Assembly (NCBI GenBank): GCA_004564215.1
Contig: CP024846.1
Coordinates: 3,051,501-3,115,500, forward strand
DNA: 64,000 nt
Source of the DNA: Beijerinckiaceae bacterium
Lineage (GTDB): Bacteria > Pseudomonadota > Alphaproteobacteria > Rhizobiales > Beijerinckiaceae
Reading direction: 5' to 3'
The notes under the pieces were generated by a model that worked only from the letters and a program-made list of their open reading frames with translations, was not told the origin of the DNA and did not search any database. Both the position numbers and the translations under genes were made by a program. Positions within the stretch are counted from its first letter, which is position 1, and the number at the start of each line of letters is the position of its first letter. Shown in pieces: positions 56,948 through 64,000 of this stretch.

Positions 56948-57751
56948 TCATGATCGGGCCATGAGTTCCACGGCGAGGCCATAAATCCGCATCCGTTCCT
57001 CTTCGGGCATGGCCGCGAGGGTTTCCAGATAGACTTGGCCGGCGCGGCACATTTCCGCATCGTCGATCGGTGGATCGCTGGCCTTGCCGTCGAGGAGCGC
57101 CTCGATTTCGGACGTGTTGAGGCCTTGGGCGAACAGCGCTTTTTCGAGCGTTTCAAAGTCCGCGTCGGTTGGCGCCGGCCGCTCGACCCGCTTTATTTCT
57201 CCATCGTGAATGGCATCAATGCCGGCAATGGCCATTGCGGCTATGAGACCGCGGTTTTGGGCCGAGAATTCGAAAAAGCCGGCGTCCTCGCCACCGTAGA
57301 GAAAATCGACGCAAAGATGCCGATCCTTGGCTGCGAGCGCATGCAGAACCGCAAGTTGCATTTCAAAAATATGGTCCAGCGCCGGCTTGTCGGCCTTGGC
57401 CGCTAAAATTCCGCGCGACAGGCGCAAGGTCCGCGTCGCTTCCGAAAACAACGAATCTTCGCTCCCTAAATTTCCGGATAGGGCCGCACGCCGCGAAACC
57501 GTCGAGAAGAAAGATTCATATTCCTGCGGAAAGACGCTTTTCAGCCGTTCGAAAAAGGCCGCGTATTCGGGCACCGCAAAAAGCTTGCGCTCCAACGCTC
57601 GCCGGGTGGCCTCAATCGCTTCGGGAGAGACATTTGCCTTCACGGTTCGGGGCGAGGTCGCCGGATAAATCGCCTTGTGCAGAAGCGCCGCGCCGACGAT
57701 GATCCCGGCAAGGGCCGCGAGGCCAAGGAGCACGAGCCGCAAAATATTCAC
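56948..57751 (-). CDS. Hypothetical membrane-anchored protein
   Basis: 267 residues. An N-terminal membrane helix (LRLVLLGLAALAGIIVGAAL) anchors an all-helical extracytoplasmic domain with charged, repeating helices (EATRRALERKLFAVPEYAAF; ALFAQGLNTSEIEALLDGKA) and four or so cysteines (CVDF, MCRAG). No family recognised. The start is a GTG at 57751 preceded by GGGGAG; the longer frame upstream is low-complexity. Confidence 0.65.
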   Translation of the reverse strand: MNILRLVLLGLAALAGIIVGAALLHKAIYPATSPRTVKANVSPEAIEATRRALERKLFAVPEYAAFFERLKSVFPQEYESFFSTVSRRAALSGNLGSEDSLFSEATRTLRLSRGILAAKADKPALDHIFEMQLAVLHALAAKDRHLCVDFLYGGEDAGFFEFSAQNRGLIAAMAIAGIDAIHDGEIKRVERPAPTDADFETLEKALFAQGLNTSEIEALLDGKASDPPIDDAEMCRAGQVYLETLAAMPEEERMRIYGLAVELMARS

Positions 57752-58141
57752 ACGAGGACTCCCCGCCAGAGTAGCCAAACTCGAACGCTGACCTTGCCCA
57801 AATCGGCGAAAGCCGGCAAGTCCGCTGCATTTCACTTGGCCTATTTCAACGCCCCGCCGTTCCCTCTCCCAGAGCGTCAGCAAAATCGAGGTTGGACTCT
57901 GCCGACCATTGAAGGGCTTTGTTTCCTTCGGCCGTGGGGGGAGGCGCCGTGATCCGAAAACGCGGGAATATCTCTCGACAGCTGGGGCTGCCATGACGTA
58001 TTTGGGTCATGGACAGATGAATGACATTATATAATATTAGTTATAGTCAAGGTTTAGCTCCGGCAACGGCCGCGACTGGGTATTTACGAGTCAGATGGGG
58101 GTGGACCAGCCACGCATCGACGCGGCTTTTAAAGTGGCTCG
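57752..58141. other. Gene-free region with an AT-rich promoter-like stretch
   Basis: 390 bases between divergent genes. Bases about 58020-58055 (ATTATATAATATTAGTTATA) are exceptionally AT-rich for this genome and probably contain promoter elements. No protein-like frame. Confidence 0.4.
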
Positions 58142-58585
58142 ATGAATAATCCCAATATATGCGGATCGATAGGCAGCCTTGATATGGCAGTGAACATTGA
58201 GGACGACCCTTCCGAAGAAGCCGAACTCTTGAACCGGGTGACAATTAATCTGCGGTATATCGCCGGAGATCTAAATAGTTTGGCGGAGGCCATAGCGTCT
58301 TCCGACAGCGACATCGAGGCGTTGGGTAAATCGCTAGACAATTGCATCGCTATGTTGATGGCTGCGCGTAGATCGGTTCCGGCGGTTGGGATGCGCGGCG
58401 CCGATGGGCCAAGAGCCACCAAGGGCGTTCGTCCCTATCGTCCCGTGCAAGTCCGCGAGCGTGCCCAGTGGCGCTATTTTGTGACGCCCGCTTCAGCCTC
58501 AAACAGTAGCGCGCAACCTTCCGAACCCCGCGTCGAGATCCGCCTTCAAGTCCTCGATGTCTTCGAGTCCGACGGAAAACCGTAA
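58142..58585 (+). CDS. Hypothetical protein (doubtful)
   Basis: 147 residues, acidic first half (EDDPSEEAELLNRVTINLRY, DSDIEALGKSLDNCIAMLMA) suggesting a helical soluble domain; no family. The last 87 bases overlap the 3' end of metC on the opposite strand, which argues either for an overlap or for a false call. Composition of the first 100 residues looks protein-like. Confidence 0.42.
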   Translation: MNNPNICGSIGSLDMAVNIEDDPSEEAELLNRVTINLRYIAGDLNSLAEAIASSDSDIEALGKSLDNCIAMLMAARRSVPAVGMRGADGPRATKGVRPYRPVQVRERAQWRYFVTPASASNSSAQPSEPRVEIRLQVLDVFESDGKP

Positions 58586-59686
58586 CGAGGGGCCCGGCGG
58601 ATTCCATGCGGTCGCGCTTCGATAGGCGCGGCAATCGAAAGGGATGACGAGACTTTCGAACCCTCCCCAAGAATAACCCATGCCGAACAGTTTGAGACCG
58701 TCCAGCATGGCGGCGAGCGCAACCGGCGAACAGGGTGCGAGAATGACGGAAAAAAGTCCCGACGAGCCCAAGAAATCCCGTTTCCAAAGCGGATGGCCGG
58801 GGCACGACGGGAAGGCCGGATGAAGGACCTTGACGACCTCCTTGCGGCCGCTCAGCCATTGCGCGAGATCGAGTGCTTGGCGCTGTGCTTCCCGCAGTCT
58901 CAGATCGAGGGTGCGGAGACCACGCAAAGCCAGAAAGACATCCTCGGGTCCGGCGCACATCGCAAAGGCATCGAAGGTTGCCCGAAGCCTTGGATACCAA
59001 CGCTCATTCGCGGATACCAGACCGAGGAGAAGATCGGAATGGCCGGAAAGATATTTCGTGCCGGCCTCGACCGCCATGTCCATGCCGCGTTCATGCGGCG
59101 GAAAAAACAGCGGCGTTGCCCAGGTATTATCGAGGATCGTACAAATCCCCTTGGCCCGCGCAAGGACCGAGATCGCCGGGACGTCCTGGACTTCGAAGGT
59201 CTGCGAGCCGGGCGTTTCTATAAAGATCACGCTTGTATTCGGTCGGATCAAACTTTCGACGGAGGCCCCCATCAAGGGATCGTAATAGGTCGTTTCAACG
59301 CCCATGCGGGCCAAGATCGTGTCACAAAAAATACGAGAGGGACGGTAGACCGAGTCGGTTACGAGAATGTGATCGCCCGCCTTCACGGCGGTCAGCAGGG
59401 CGAGACTGATCGCGGCAAGGCCGGTCGGCGCGAGCACGGTTCCGGCCGCTCCCGACAATTCGCTCCAAGCGCTTTCGAGCGCCTCGGTTGTGGGCGTGCC
59501 TTGCGTTCCGTAGGAAAATCGAGTCTTGCGCGCGGCCAGATCCGCGAAGGTGGGAAAGAGCACGGTGGAACCGCGATAAATCGGCGTGTTGACGAACCCA
59601 TATTGTTCGCTGGGGCTGCGCCCGGCATGAATCAATTTCGTCCGGCTTTTCAGGCGGCTGCGGTCGTGCGGGGTTGTCTCGGTCAT
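58499..59686 (-). CDS. metC: Cystathionine beta-lyase (PLP, MetC type)
   Basis: 395 residues of the Cys/Met metabolism PLP fold. The cofactor lysine is K211 in GTKYLSGHSD; D186 in ILDNTWATPL binds the pyridine. FSYGTQGTPTTEALESAWSE and PTGLAAISLALLTAVKAGDH are also typical. It cleaves cystathionine to homocysteine, pyruvate and ammonia in methionine synthesis. MetC versus other gamma-family members is judged from NTWATPLFF and overall similarity. The ATG at 59686 is the likely start. Divergent from the binding-protein gene. Confidence 0.9.
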   Translation of the reverse strand: MTETTPHDRSRLKSRTKLIHAGRSPSEQYGFVNTPIYRGSTVLFPTFADLAARKTRFSYGTQGTPTTEALESAWSELSGAAGTVLAPTGLAAISLALLTAVKAGDHILVTDSVYRPSRIFCDTILARMGVETTYYDPLMGASVESLIRPNTSVIFIETPGSQTFEVQDVPAISVLARAKGICTILDNTWATPLFFPPHERGMDMAVEAGTKYLSGHSDLLLGLVSANERWYPRLRATFDAFAMCAGPEDVFLALRGLRTLDLRLREAQRQALDLAQWLSGRKEVVKVLHPAFPSCPGHPLWKRDFLGSSGLFSVILAPCSPVALAAMLDGLKLFGMGYSWGGFESLVIPFDCRAYRSATAWNPPGPSLRFSVGLEDIEDLKADLDAGFGRLRATV

Positions 59687-59876
59687 TTTTGCGTCCGTTC
59701 TGCCGTATGTGCGCCGCAAACTGCGGTTTTGATCCTTTCCTCGTCAAGTCGGTGCCTGAAAAATGAACTTCGCGGTTGCATAATTGAACTCCCAGTCAAA
59801 GTTGCTGAAGCCTTCCCTCCCATCAATTATACCTGCCACATTCCGCAGCATCCTGCGGATTATTTGGAATTTTTCT

Positions 59877-60890
59877 ATGCGCAAAATGGCTGTCTTAAAC
59901 ATTGTAGCCGCTTTTCTGCTTTCTGCGACCGCGGCACAGGCAGACACGCTCGACCAAGTCAAAAAGAGGGGGTATTTGACCTGTGGCGCCAATCCGAGGC
60001 TCGCCGGATTTGGGATCCCGGACGATCATGGCCATTGGAACGGCTTTGATATCGACTTCTGTCGTGCCGTGGCAGCCGCGGTCTTTTATGACGCCGGCAA
60101 AGTGAAGTTCATTCCGCTGAGCGGCAAGAATCGTTTCACCGCCTTGGAAAACGGCGAAATAGATGTGCTGTCCCATAATACGACCTGGACCCTTTCGCGA
60201 GAAACAGGGCAGGGCTTTCTCTTTCCGGGGATCAATTATTTCGACGGTCAGGGCTTTATGGCGCGCAAGAAGTTCAACTATTCATCGGCGCTTGAACTGT
60301 CGGGCGCTTCGGTCTGCGTCGAGCAAGGCACCACGACCGAGTTGAACCTCGCCGATTTCTTTCGCGCCAACAACATGAAATATGAAGCGGTAGCTTTCCC
60401 GAGCGCCGAGGAAGCGCTCAGGGCCTATGACAATGGCCGTTGCGGCGTCTTTACGACAGATGCTTCGGGTCTTTACGCCGAACGCTCGAGGCTCGCCGAT
60501 CCGGAAGACAGTGTGGTTCTTCCTGAAATCATCTCCAAGGAACCGCTCGGACCTGTCGTGCGGCAAGGCGATGATCGTTGGTTCAATCTCGTGAAATGGG
60601 TGAACTTCGCCCTGATCGATGCCGAGGAACTCGGAGTGACCTCGAAGAACGTCGATGAAATGGCCAAATCCGAAAGCCCGGACATCAAACGGCTGCTCGG
60701 CTTTGAAGGAAACTTCGGCGCAGCGATGGGTCTTGAGTCGGATTGGGCCTATCGCATTGTGAAGCTGGTCGGCAATTATGGAGAAATATTCGACCGCAAC
60801 CTCGGCGAAGGTTCAAAATTGAAGATCAAGAGAGGCCTGAACGCGCTTTGGACGAAAGGTGGCCTGCTCTACTCTCCGCCAATTCGCTGA
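59877..60890 (+). CDS. Amino-acid ABC transporter substrate-binding protein (AapJ-like)
   Basis: 337 residues with a signal peptide (AAFLLSATAAQAD). Solute-binding family 3 pattern: DTLDQVKKRGYLTCGANPRL, then HWNGFDIDFCRAVAAAVFYD, the ligand block SGASVCVEQGTTTELNLADF and YDNGRCGVFTTDASGLYAER. It resembles AapJ, the general L-amino-acid binding protein of rhizobia. No permease or ATPase gene is next to it, so it must serve a transporter elsewhere. The ATG at 59877 matches the signal peptide. Confidence 0.92.
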   Translation: MRKMAVLNIVAAFLLSATAAQADTLDQVKKRGYLTCGANPRLAGFGIPDDHGHWNGFDIDFCRAVAAAVFYDAGKVKFIPLSGKNRFTALENGEIDVLSHNTTWTLSRETGQGFLFPGINYFDGQGFMARKKFNYSSALELSGASVCVEQGTTTELNLADFFRANNMKYEAVAFPSAEEALRAYDNGRCGVFTTDASGLYAERSRLADPEDSVVLPEIISKEPLGPVVRQGDDRWFNLVKWVNFALIDAEELGVTSKNVDEMAKSESPDIKRLLGFEGNFGAAMGLESDWAYRIVKLVGNYGEIFDRNLGEGSKLKIKRGLNALWTKGGLLYSPPIR

Positions 60891-61074
60891 GCCTCTCCCA
60901 TTGGACCCATCGCCTTTCTGGAGTAAGGCAGACGGCTTCTCTGGATAAATCGAGCATGAACATGTTTTTCATGTGAGCTTCAGCACGCGCTTCGCACTAT
61001 GCGCGATGTAGGCTCCGTATGGCCGAAGTTTGGCCTTTCGTGGAGCAAGACATCCAATAGGATGGAGCGAAATC

Positions 61075-61377
61075 ATGAAGACAAGTCTGAAGTTTGTGCT
61101 GGCTGCAGGCCTTGGTCTTTCCGGGGTCGGCTTTGGATCCGCCTCGGCCCTGCCGATGAGCGGTCTTGATCCCGCGGTCGCGCGACCGGCGGATCAGGCG
61201 ACGGGCGTTGATAAAGCCCGCTGGATTTGCGGTCCCTATGGCGGTTGCCGTTGGGTACCCGGTTGGCGCTATTGGGGACCCCGTTATCCTTACTGGCGGC
61301 CGTATGGCTACTGGGGGCCAAGGCGCTGGGGGCCTTATGGCTATTATCGCGGTTGGCGGCGCCCATATTATTGGTAA
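61075..61377 (+). CDS. Secreted Tyr/Trp/Arg-rich protein
   Basis: 100 residues. Signal peptide (LVLAAGLGLSGVGFGSASAL type, here VLAAGLGLSGVGFGSASALP) and a short linker, then ICGPYGGCRWVPGW and a C-terminal repeat of about 35 residues built from WGPR/YGY/WRP units. Such tails occur in many Hyphomicrobiales exported proteins, with unknown role. GGAG precedes the ATG at 61075. A strong hairpin lies 97 bases downstream. Confidence 0.7.
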   Translation: MKTSLKFVLAAGLGLSGVGFGSASALPMSGLDPAVARPADQATGVDKARWICGPYGGCRWVPGWRYWGPRYPYWRPYGYWGPRRWGPYGYYRGWRRPYYW

Positions 61378-61473
61378 CTGCATGCGAAGGCTGATCGAAG
61401 GATCAGTCCTGCGCAAGTCATTTGAAATATCGTTCGGGCAGCTGGTCAGCCTCCCACTCGGCAAATCAGAAAA

Positions 61474-61507
61474 GCGCACCCCGGCGCGACCGCACGCCGG
61501 GGTGCGC
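61474..61507. terminator. Strong hairpin terminator
   Basis: Arms GCGCACCCCGGCG and CGCCGGGGTGCGC, perfect 13 bp, eight-base loop. A short A stretch before and CGTTTC after give weak T-runs on both strands, so it may act in both directions. Confidence 0.75.
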
Positions 61508-61659
61508 CGTTTCATGGATGCCCCCCCGAAAGCGGCTTGATTGAAATGAAATCTTGGCGCTTGACGTTTCACCCGTGATGGCGTGAGAATTTTCTTCTCT
61601 CGACACGCCTCCTCTCCCCACCCTCCGAAATTGCATCGTCCTTTGCTGGGAATCTAATC

Positions 61660-62430
61660 TTGGTCGACGCTTGGCTTTCGCTACCGCTCCCCGCGTTGAT
61701 TTTGGCCTTGATCGGCTGTTTCGCCACTTCTGCGCTTCTCTTGATCGGCGTTTCCTTCGGCCCCGTCATCGGGCCACGGGTCCAAAGCTTCAGGGGTGTT
61801 GTCGGGCCATTTTTTGGCGCTATCGTCCTCATTTTCGGGATTTTGGTTGGCTTTCTCGCGACCGACGTTTGGGATCGAAGCCGGCGCGCGGCGGCAACGG
61901 TGCGCGCGGAAGGAGCCCACCTCGTCTCGTTGCATGATTTGGTGGCCGCCAACGGCCTGTCGGGCGACGAAATCGACGATGCCATTCGCGCCTATGTCAT
62001 TGCGGTCGTGAATAACGAATGGCGGAGCATGGAAGATGGCAATGCCTCCGCCGAAGCCGAATCGGCGCAAGATCAATTGTTGAAAACGATCGCGCAGTCG
62101 GAATGGAGGTCCGGGGAGTTCAGTCGTTTGTTGCTCGACACAGCCATGAAGGTGAGGGAGGCTCGGGCCGAGAGGCTTGCGCTGAGTTCGGATTATTCCG
62201 AAAGCGCCAAATGGATGTGCGTCCTCTTAATGGCCTTGATGGCTCAGATCAGCCTCGCCGCCGTGCATCTCGACGCGATCCGCCCGCAAATTGCAGCCTT
62301 GTTCATCTATACGACCAGCGTCCTGATCGTGCTCAATCTAATTGCAATTCATGAAGCGCCTTTTCAGCCGCCGCTCGCCGTCTCGTCGGCTCCGATCGCC
62401 GCGCTTCTGGACATTATTCCGGCAAGATAG
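61660..62430 (+). CDS. DUF4239/bestrophin-like membrane protein
   Basis: 256 residues. Two N-terminal helices (ALILALIGCFATSALLLIGV; VVGPFFGAIVLIFGILVGFL), a cytoplasmic domain of about 110 residues (RRAAATVRAEGAHLVSLHDL) and two C-terminal helices, as in DUF4239 proteins, distant relatives of bestrophin channels. Function unknown. The start is a TTG at 61660. Confidence 0.75.
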   Translation: MVDAWLSLPLPALILALIGCFATSALLLIGVSFGPVIGPRVQSFRGVVGPFFGAIVLIFGILVGFLATDVWDRSRRAAATVRAEGAHLVSLHDLVAANGLSGDEIDDAIRAYVIAVVNNEWRSMEDGNASAEAESAQDQLLKTIAQSEWRSGEFSRLLLDTAMKVREARAERLALSSDYSESAKWMCVLLMALMAQISLAAVHLDAIRPQIAALFIYTTSVLIVLNLIAIHEAPFQPPLAVSSAPIAALLDIIPAR

Positions 62431-62485
62431 ACAGGCGAACGCCCCTCGCAATTTATACGAGGGGAGATCGCGCGCCGGCAAAAGC

Positions 62486-63457
62486 CTAAAACGGTCGTTG
62501 ACGACGAATGAGCCGCTTCGCGGTCCGCATCGCGGCGGTGACCGCCGCTTTCGACCGGTCGGCAATGATCGAATGGCCTGGGGGGTGCGGCGTGAAACCC
62601 AGGCGCCGAAGGTAATAGTTGGCCCGATACACGTCCGCCTGCAACCAGATGGGAAATTCCATATTGAGGCTGAGCGAAACCGAAATGGAATCGTGGTTCT
62701 GCACCCAGTGCGCGCCATGCGTCGGAATATGGACAGCATCGCCCGGTCCGAGGGAGAATTTGGTCGCCCGCTCCAGGGCATGCGGTTTGAAAGTTCCGGC
62801 GTTGTTCGACACGCCGTAATAGCGTTCGATCTCCTCTTCAGGGGTAATGCTACGGTCGAGCGGATCGCATACCCAAAGATCCTTCGTCCCATGCACCTGA
62901 ACAAGGAAGTTCACTTCCGCATCGAAATGATAGGGCGTCTTCCGATTTGGCGACGTAATGAAGATCAACATCTCCGGATTGCGCAGGATCTTCGCGCCTT
63001 CCGGGCCGGCGATGCTGCGCACAAAATCGGCATAGTCATCGAGGAGGGCCTTGTACCTCGGATCCACCTCGACATGCTTCATGACAATCCACGCGCCGGC
63101 CGTCTCGATGCGGTCGATGATCTCGGGGATCGGCATGGTCGGGGCAGGGGTCGTGCCCCATTTGTCGGTGATCTTCAAATCACCCACATCGACATAGAGA
63201 TCGTTATGGCGCTTGGCGGCTTCGCGCGCCACAGGGATCAGAGCATCGATCTTAAACAGCGGATGCTCGGCAAGTGGATGATGCACCTGAAATGGCTTTT
63301 TGTGGAGCGCCTGGCGACAGTCCTCGAGCGAGTCGACCGTTCTCCATCCATGGGCGGCGAACGGCGCACCGGCGTGATCAGCGCTTCGATTCGGGGTTGG
63401 ACGATCGACGGCAACTGGATCGGCCGAGTCCAGCGGGGGCGAGATCTGCGTGTGCAT
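62486..63457 (-). CDS. JmjC/cupin-like protein (2-oxoglutarate oxygenase fold)
   Basis: 323 residues. The iron-binding HxD is H177-D179 in PYHFDAEVNFLVQVHGTKDL, and a distal histidine lies in GDAVHIPTHGAHWVQN (residues 240-254). This arrangement belongs to cupin_8/JmjC-like proteins that may hydroxylate protein or RNA, or act as regulators; the substrate is unknown. GAGAGGGA lies before the ATG. Converges with the DUF4239 gene. Confidence 0.83.
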   Translation of the reverse strand: MHTQISPPLDSADPVAVDRPTPNRSADHAGAPFAAHGWRTVDSLEDCRQALHKKPFQVHHPLAEHPLFKIDALIPVAREAAKRHNDLYVDVGDLKITDKWGTTPAPTMPIPEIIDRIETAGAWIVMKHVEVDPRYKALLDDYADFVRSIAGPEGAKILRNPEMLIFITSPNRKTPYHFDAEVNFLVQVHGTKDLWVCDPLDRSITPEEEIERYYGVSNNAGTFKPHALERATKFSLGPGDAVHIPTHGAHWVQNHDSISVSLSLNMEFPIWLQADVYRANYYLRRLGFTPHPPGHSIIADRSKAAVTAAMRTAKRLIRRQRPF

Positions 63458-63707
63458 CAGTCCCTCTCGGTCAATAATTCACAAGTTCCAGCCCTGGAAC
63501 TTCATGTTTAGCGGGAATCGGAATAAACTGCAATTTCATACGGGTTGGAAGTGCCGATTTGCACTGTCGAGGCGGCCGATTTGAGTCGCCACAAATGTCC
63601 TTTGTCGATATGCGTCAATCCGTCAACCAAGATTTCGCAAAGGACCCCATGCGACCGTTGCAACGCCGGATCGGCACGCGCCCGATCCAAGTCAGCAAGG
63701 CCTTTCA
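63458..63707. other. Intergenic region before dnaE
   Basis: 250 bases. The minus-strand frame at 63508-63708 is not protein-like and overlaps the dnaE start. The stretch presumably holds the divergent promoters of dnaE and the cupin gene. Confidence 0.35.
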
Positions 63708-64000
63708 ATGAACGACGTCGGCTTCGTTCATCTTCATGTGCACAGCTCCTGCTCGTTGCGGGAAGGCGCCATGCCGATCGGCAGATTGGCCAAGCTCGCG
63801 GTCGCGGATGGGATGCCTGCGCTCGCCATTACCGACACTAACAATCTTTTTGGCGCCTTGGAATTCTCCGAAAAGCTCGCGAAGGAAGGCGTGCAGCCGA
63901 TCATCGGCTTGCAAATTGCCCTCGATTTCGGGGATGGGGCGGCGATGGCGCCGCGCGCCGGGGTCAATACGGCCGGCCATGCCAACATCGTTCTCCTTGC
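63708..64000 (+). CDS. dnaE: DNA polymerase III alpha subunit (N-terminal part, cut by the window edge)
   Basis: The frame runs open from the ATG at 63708 to the window end (97 residues seen) and reads FVHLHVHSSCSLREGAMPIG, then LAVADGMPALAITDTNNLFG and KLAKEGVQPIIGLQIALDF. This is the PHP domain start of DnaE, the replicative polymerase catalytic subunit. The error-prone DnaE2 has a similar start; the sequence favours DnaE1. AAGG lies seven bases before the ATG. Confidence 0.9.
   Translation, partial: MNDVGFVHLHVHSSCSLREGAMPIGRLAKLAVADGMPALAITDTNNLFGALEFSEKLAKEGVQPIIGLQIALDFGDGAAMAPRAGVNTAGHANIVLL

Noticed and set aside
63508..63708. 66-codon minus-strand frame before dnaE
   Set aside because: No ribosome-binding site, overlaps the dnaE start, composition not protein-like.
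1..64000. CRISPR array or intact prophage
   Set aside because: No regularly spaced repeats and no phage structural, integrase or lysis genes were seen.

Overview
The window is 64 kb of GC-rich bacterial chromosome with dense, mostly housekeeping gene content. Several features point to an alphaproteobacterium of the order Hyphomicrobiales (Rhizobiales), perhaps Beijerinckiaceae-like: a phasin at the left edge, an AapJ-type amino-acid binding protein, a DUF3422 protein, Omp25-type barrels, small exported proteins with repetitive Tyr/Trp/Arg tails, and an intergenic repeat. The family-level placement is inference from gene content. No rRNA operon, CRISPR array or intact insertion sequence was seen.

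Layout. 1-3.3 kb: phasin (cut by the edge), tRNA-Asn, tRNA-Cys and small exported proteins, including an LprI-like protein. 3.5-8.3 kb: a co-directional trio of TPR/outer-membrane barrel protein, FecR-domain protein and CHASE2-adenylate/guanylate cyclase, which looks like an envelope-sensing cyclic-nucleotide module. 8.4-15.1 kb: small unknowns, a cold-shock protein, an orphan periplasmic adaptor, LtrA, RluC, a tandem-barrel outer-membrane protein and a 46-residue lipoprotein. 15.3-18.1 kb: a complete class I cytochrome P450 operon (ferredoxin, reductase, P450). 18.1-23.1 kb: acylphosphatase, an MFS carrier, PanC and the malic enzyme/phosphotransacetylase fusion. 23.3-26.7 kb: GDP-fucose synthesis (Gmd, Fcl) followed by a polytopic polymerase-like protein. 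27.7-33.3 kb: an MMPL exporter with a TetR regulator, and EttA.

33.4-35.2 kb is a less GC-rich patch with an HNH-type protein and a gene-free stretch holding a perfect parS palindrome. This suggests the window lies fairly close to the replication origin. 35.2-38.1 kb: ergothioneine genes egtB and egtD plus an FMN reductase. 38.2-40.4 kb: a Wzc/ExoP-type tyrosine autokinase behind a long regulatory region. 41-49.9 kb: TrmJ, a GIY-YIG/Sel1-like protein, an MFS carrier, MurI, a dead IS481-type transposase start, XseA and a Kef-type antiporter. 50-54.5 kb: DUF3422, TusA-like, MobB, MoeA, and the fluoride pair CrcB/DUF190. 54.7-64 kb: an OFA-type antiporter, MetC, an orphan amino-acid binding protein, small envelope proteins, a JmjC-like cupin and the start of dnaE.

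The points most worth a second look are: the solitary parS; a 15-bp in-frame duplication inside the DNA-recognition helix of the TetR regulator, with a duplicated 24-bp motif upstream; a ~115-bp two-hairpin repeat present twice in opposite orientation, one copy supplying the stop codon of the MMPL gene; the barrel/FecR/CHASE2-cyclase trio; and the self-sufficient P450 operon. All functions are read from motifs and gene order. No database search was run.
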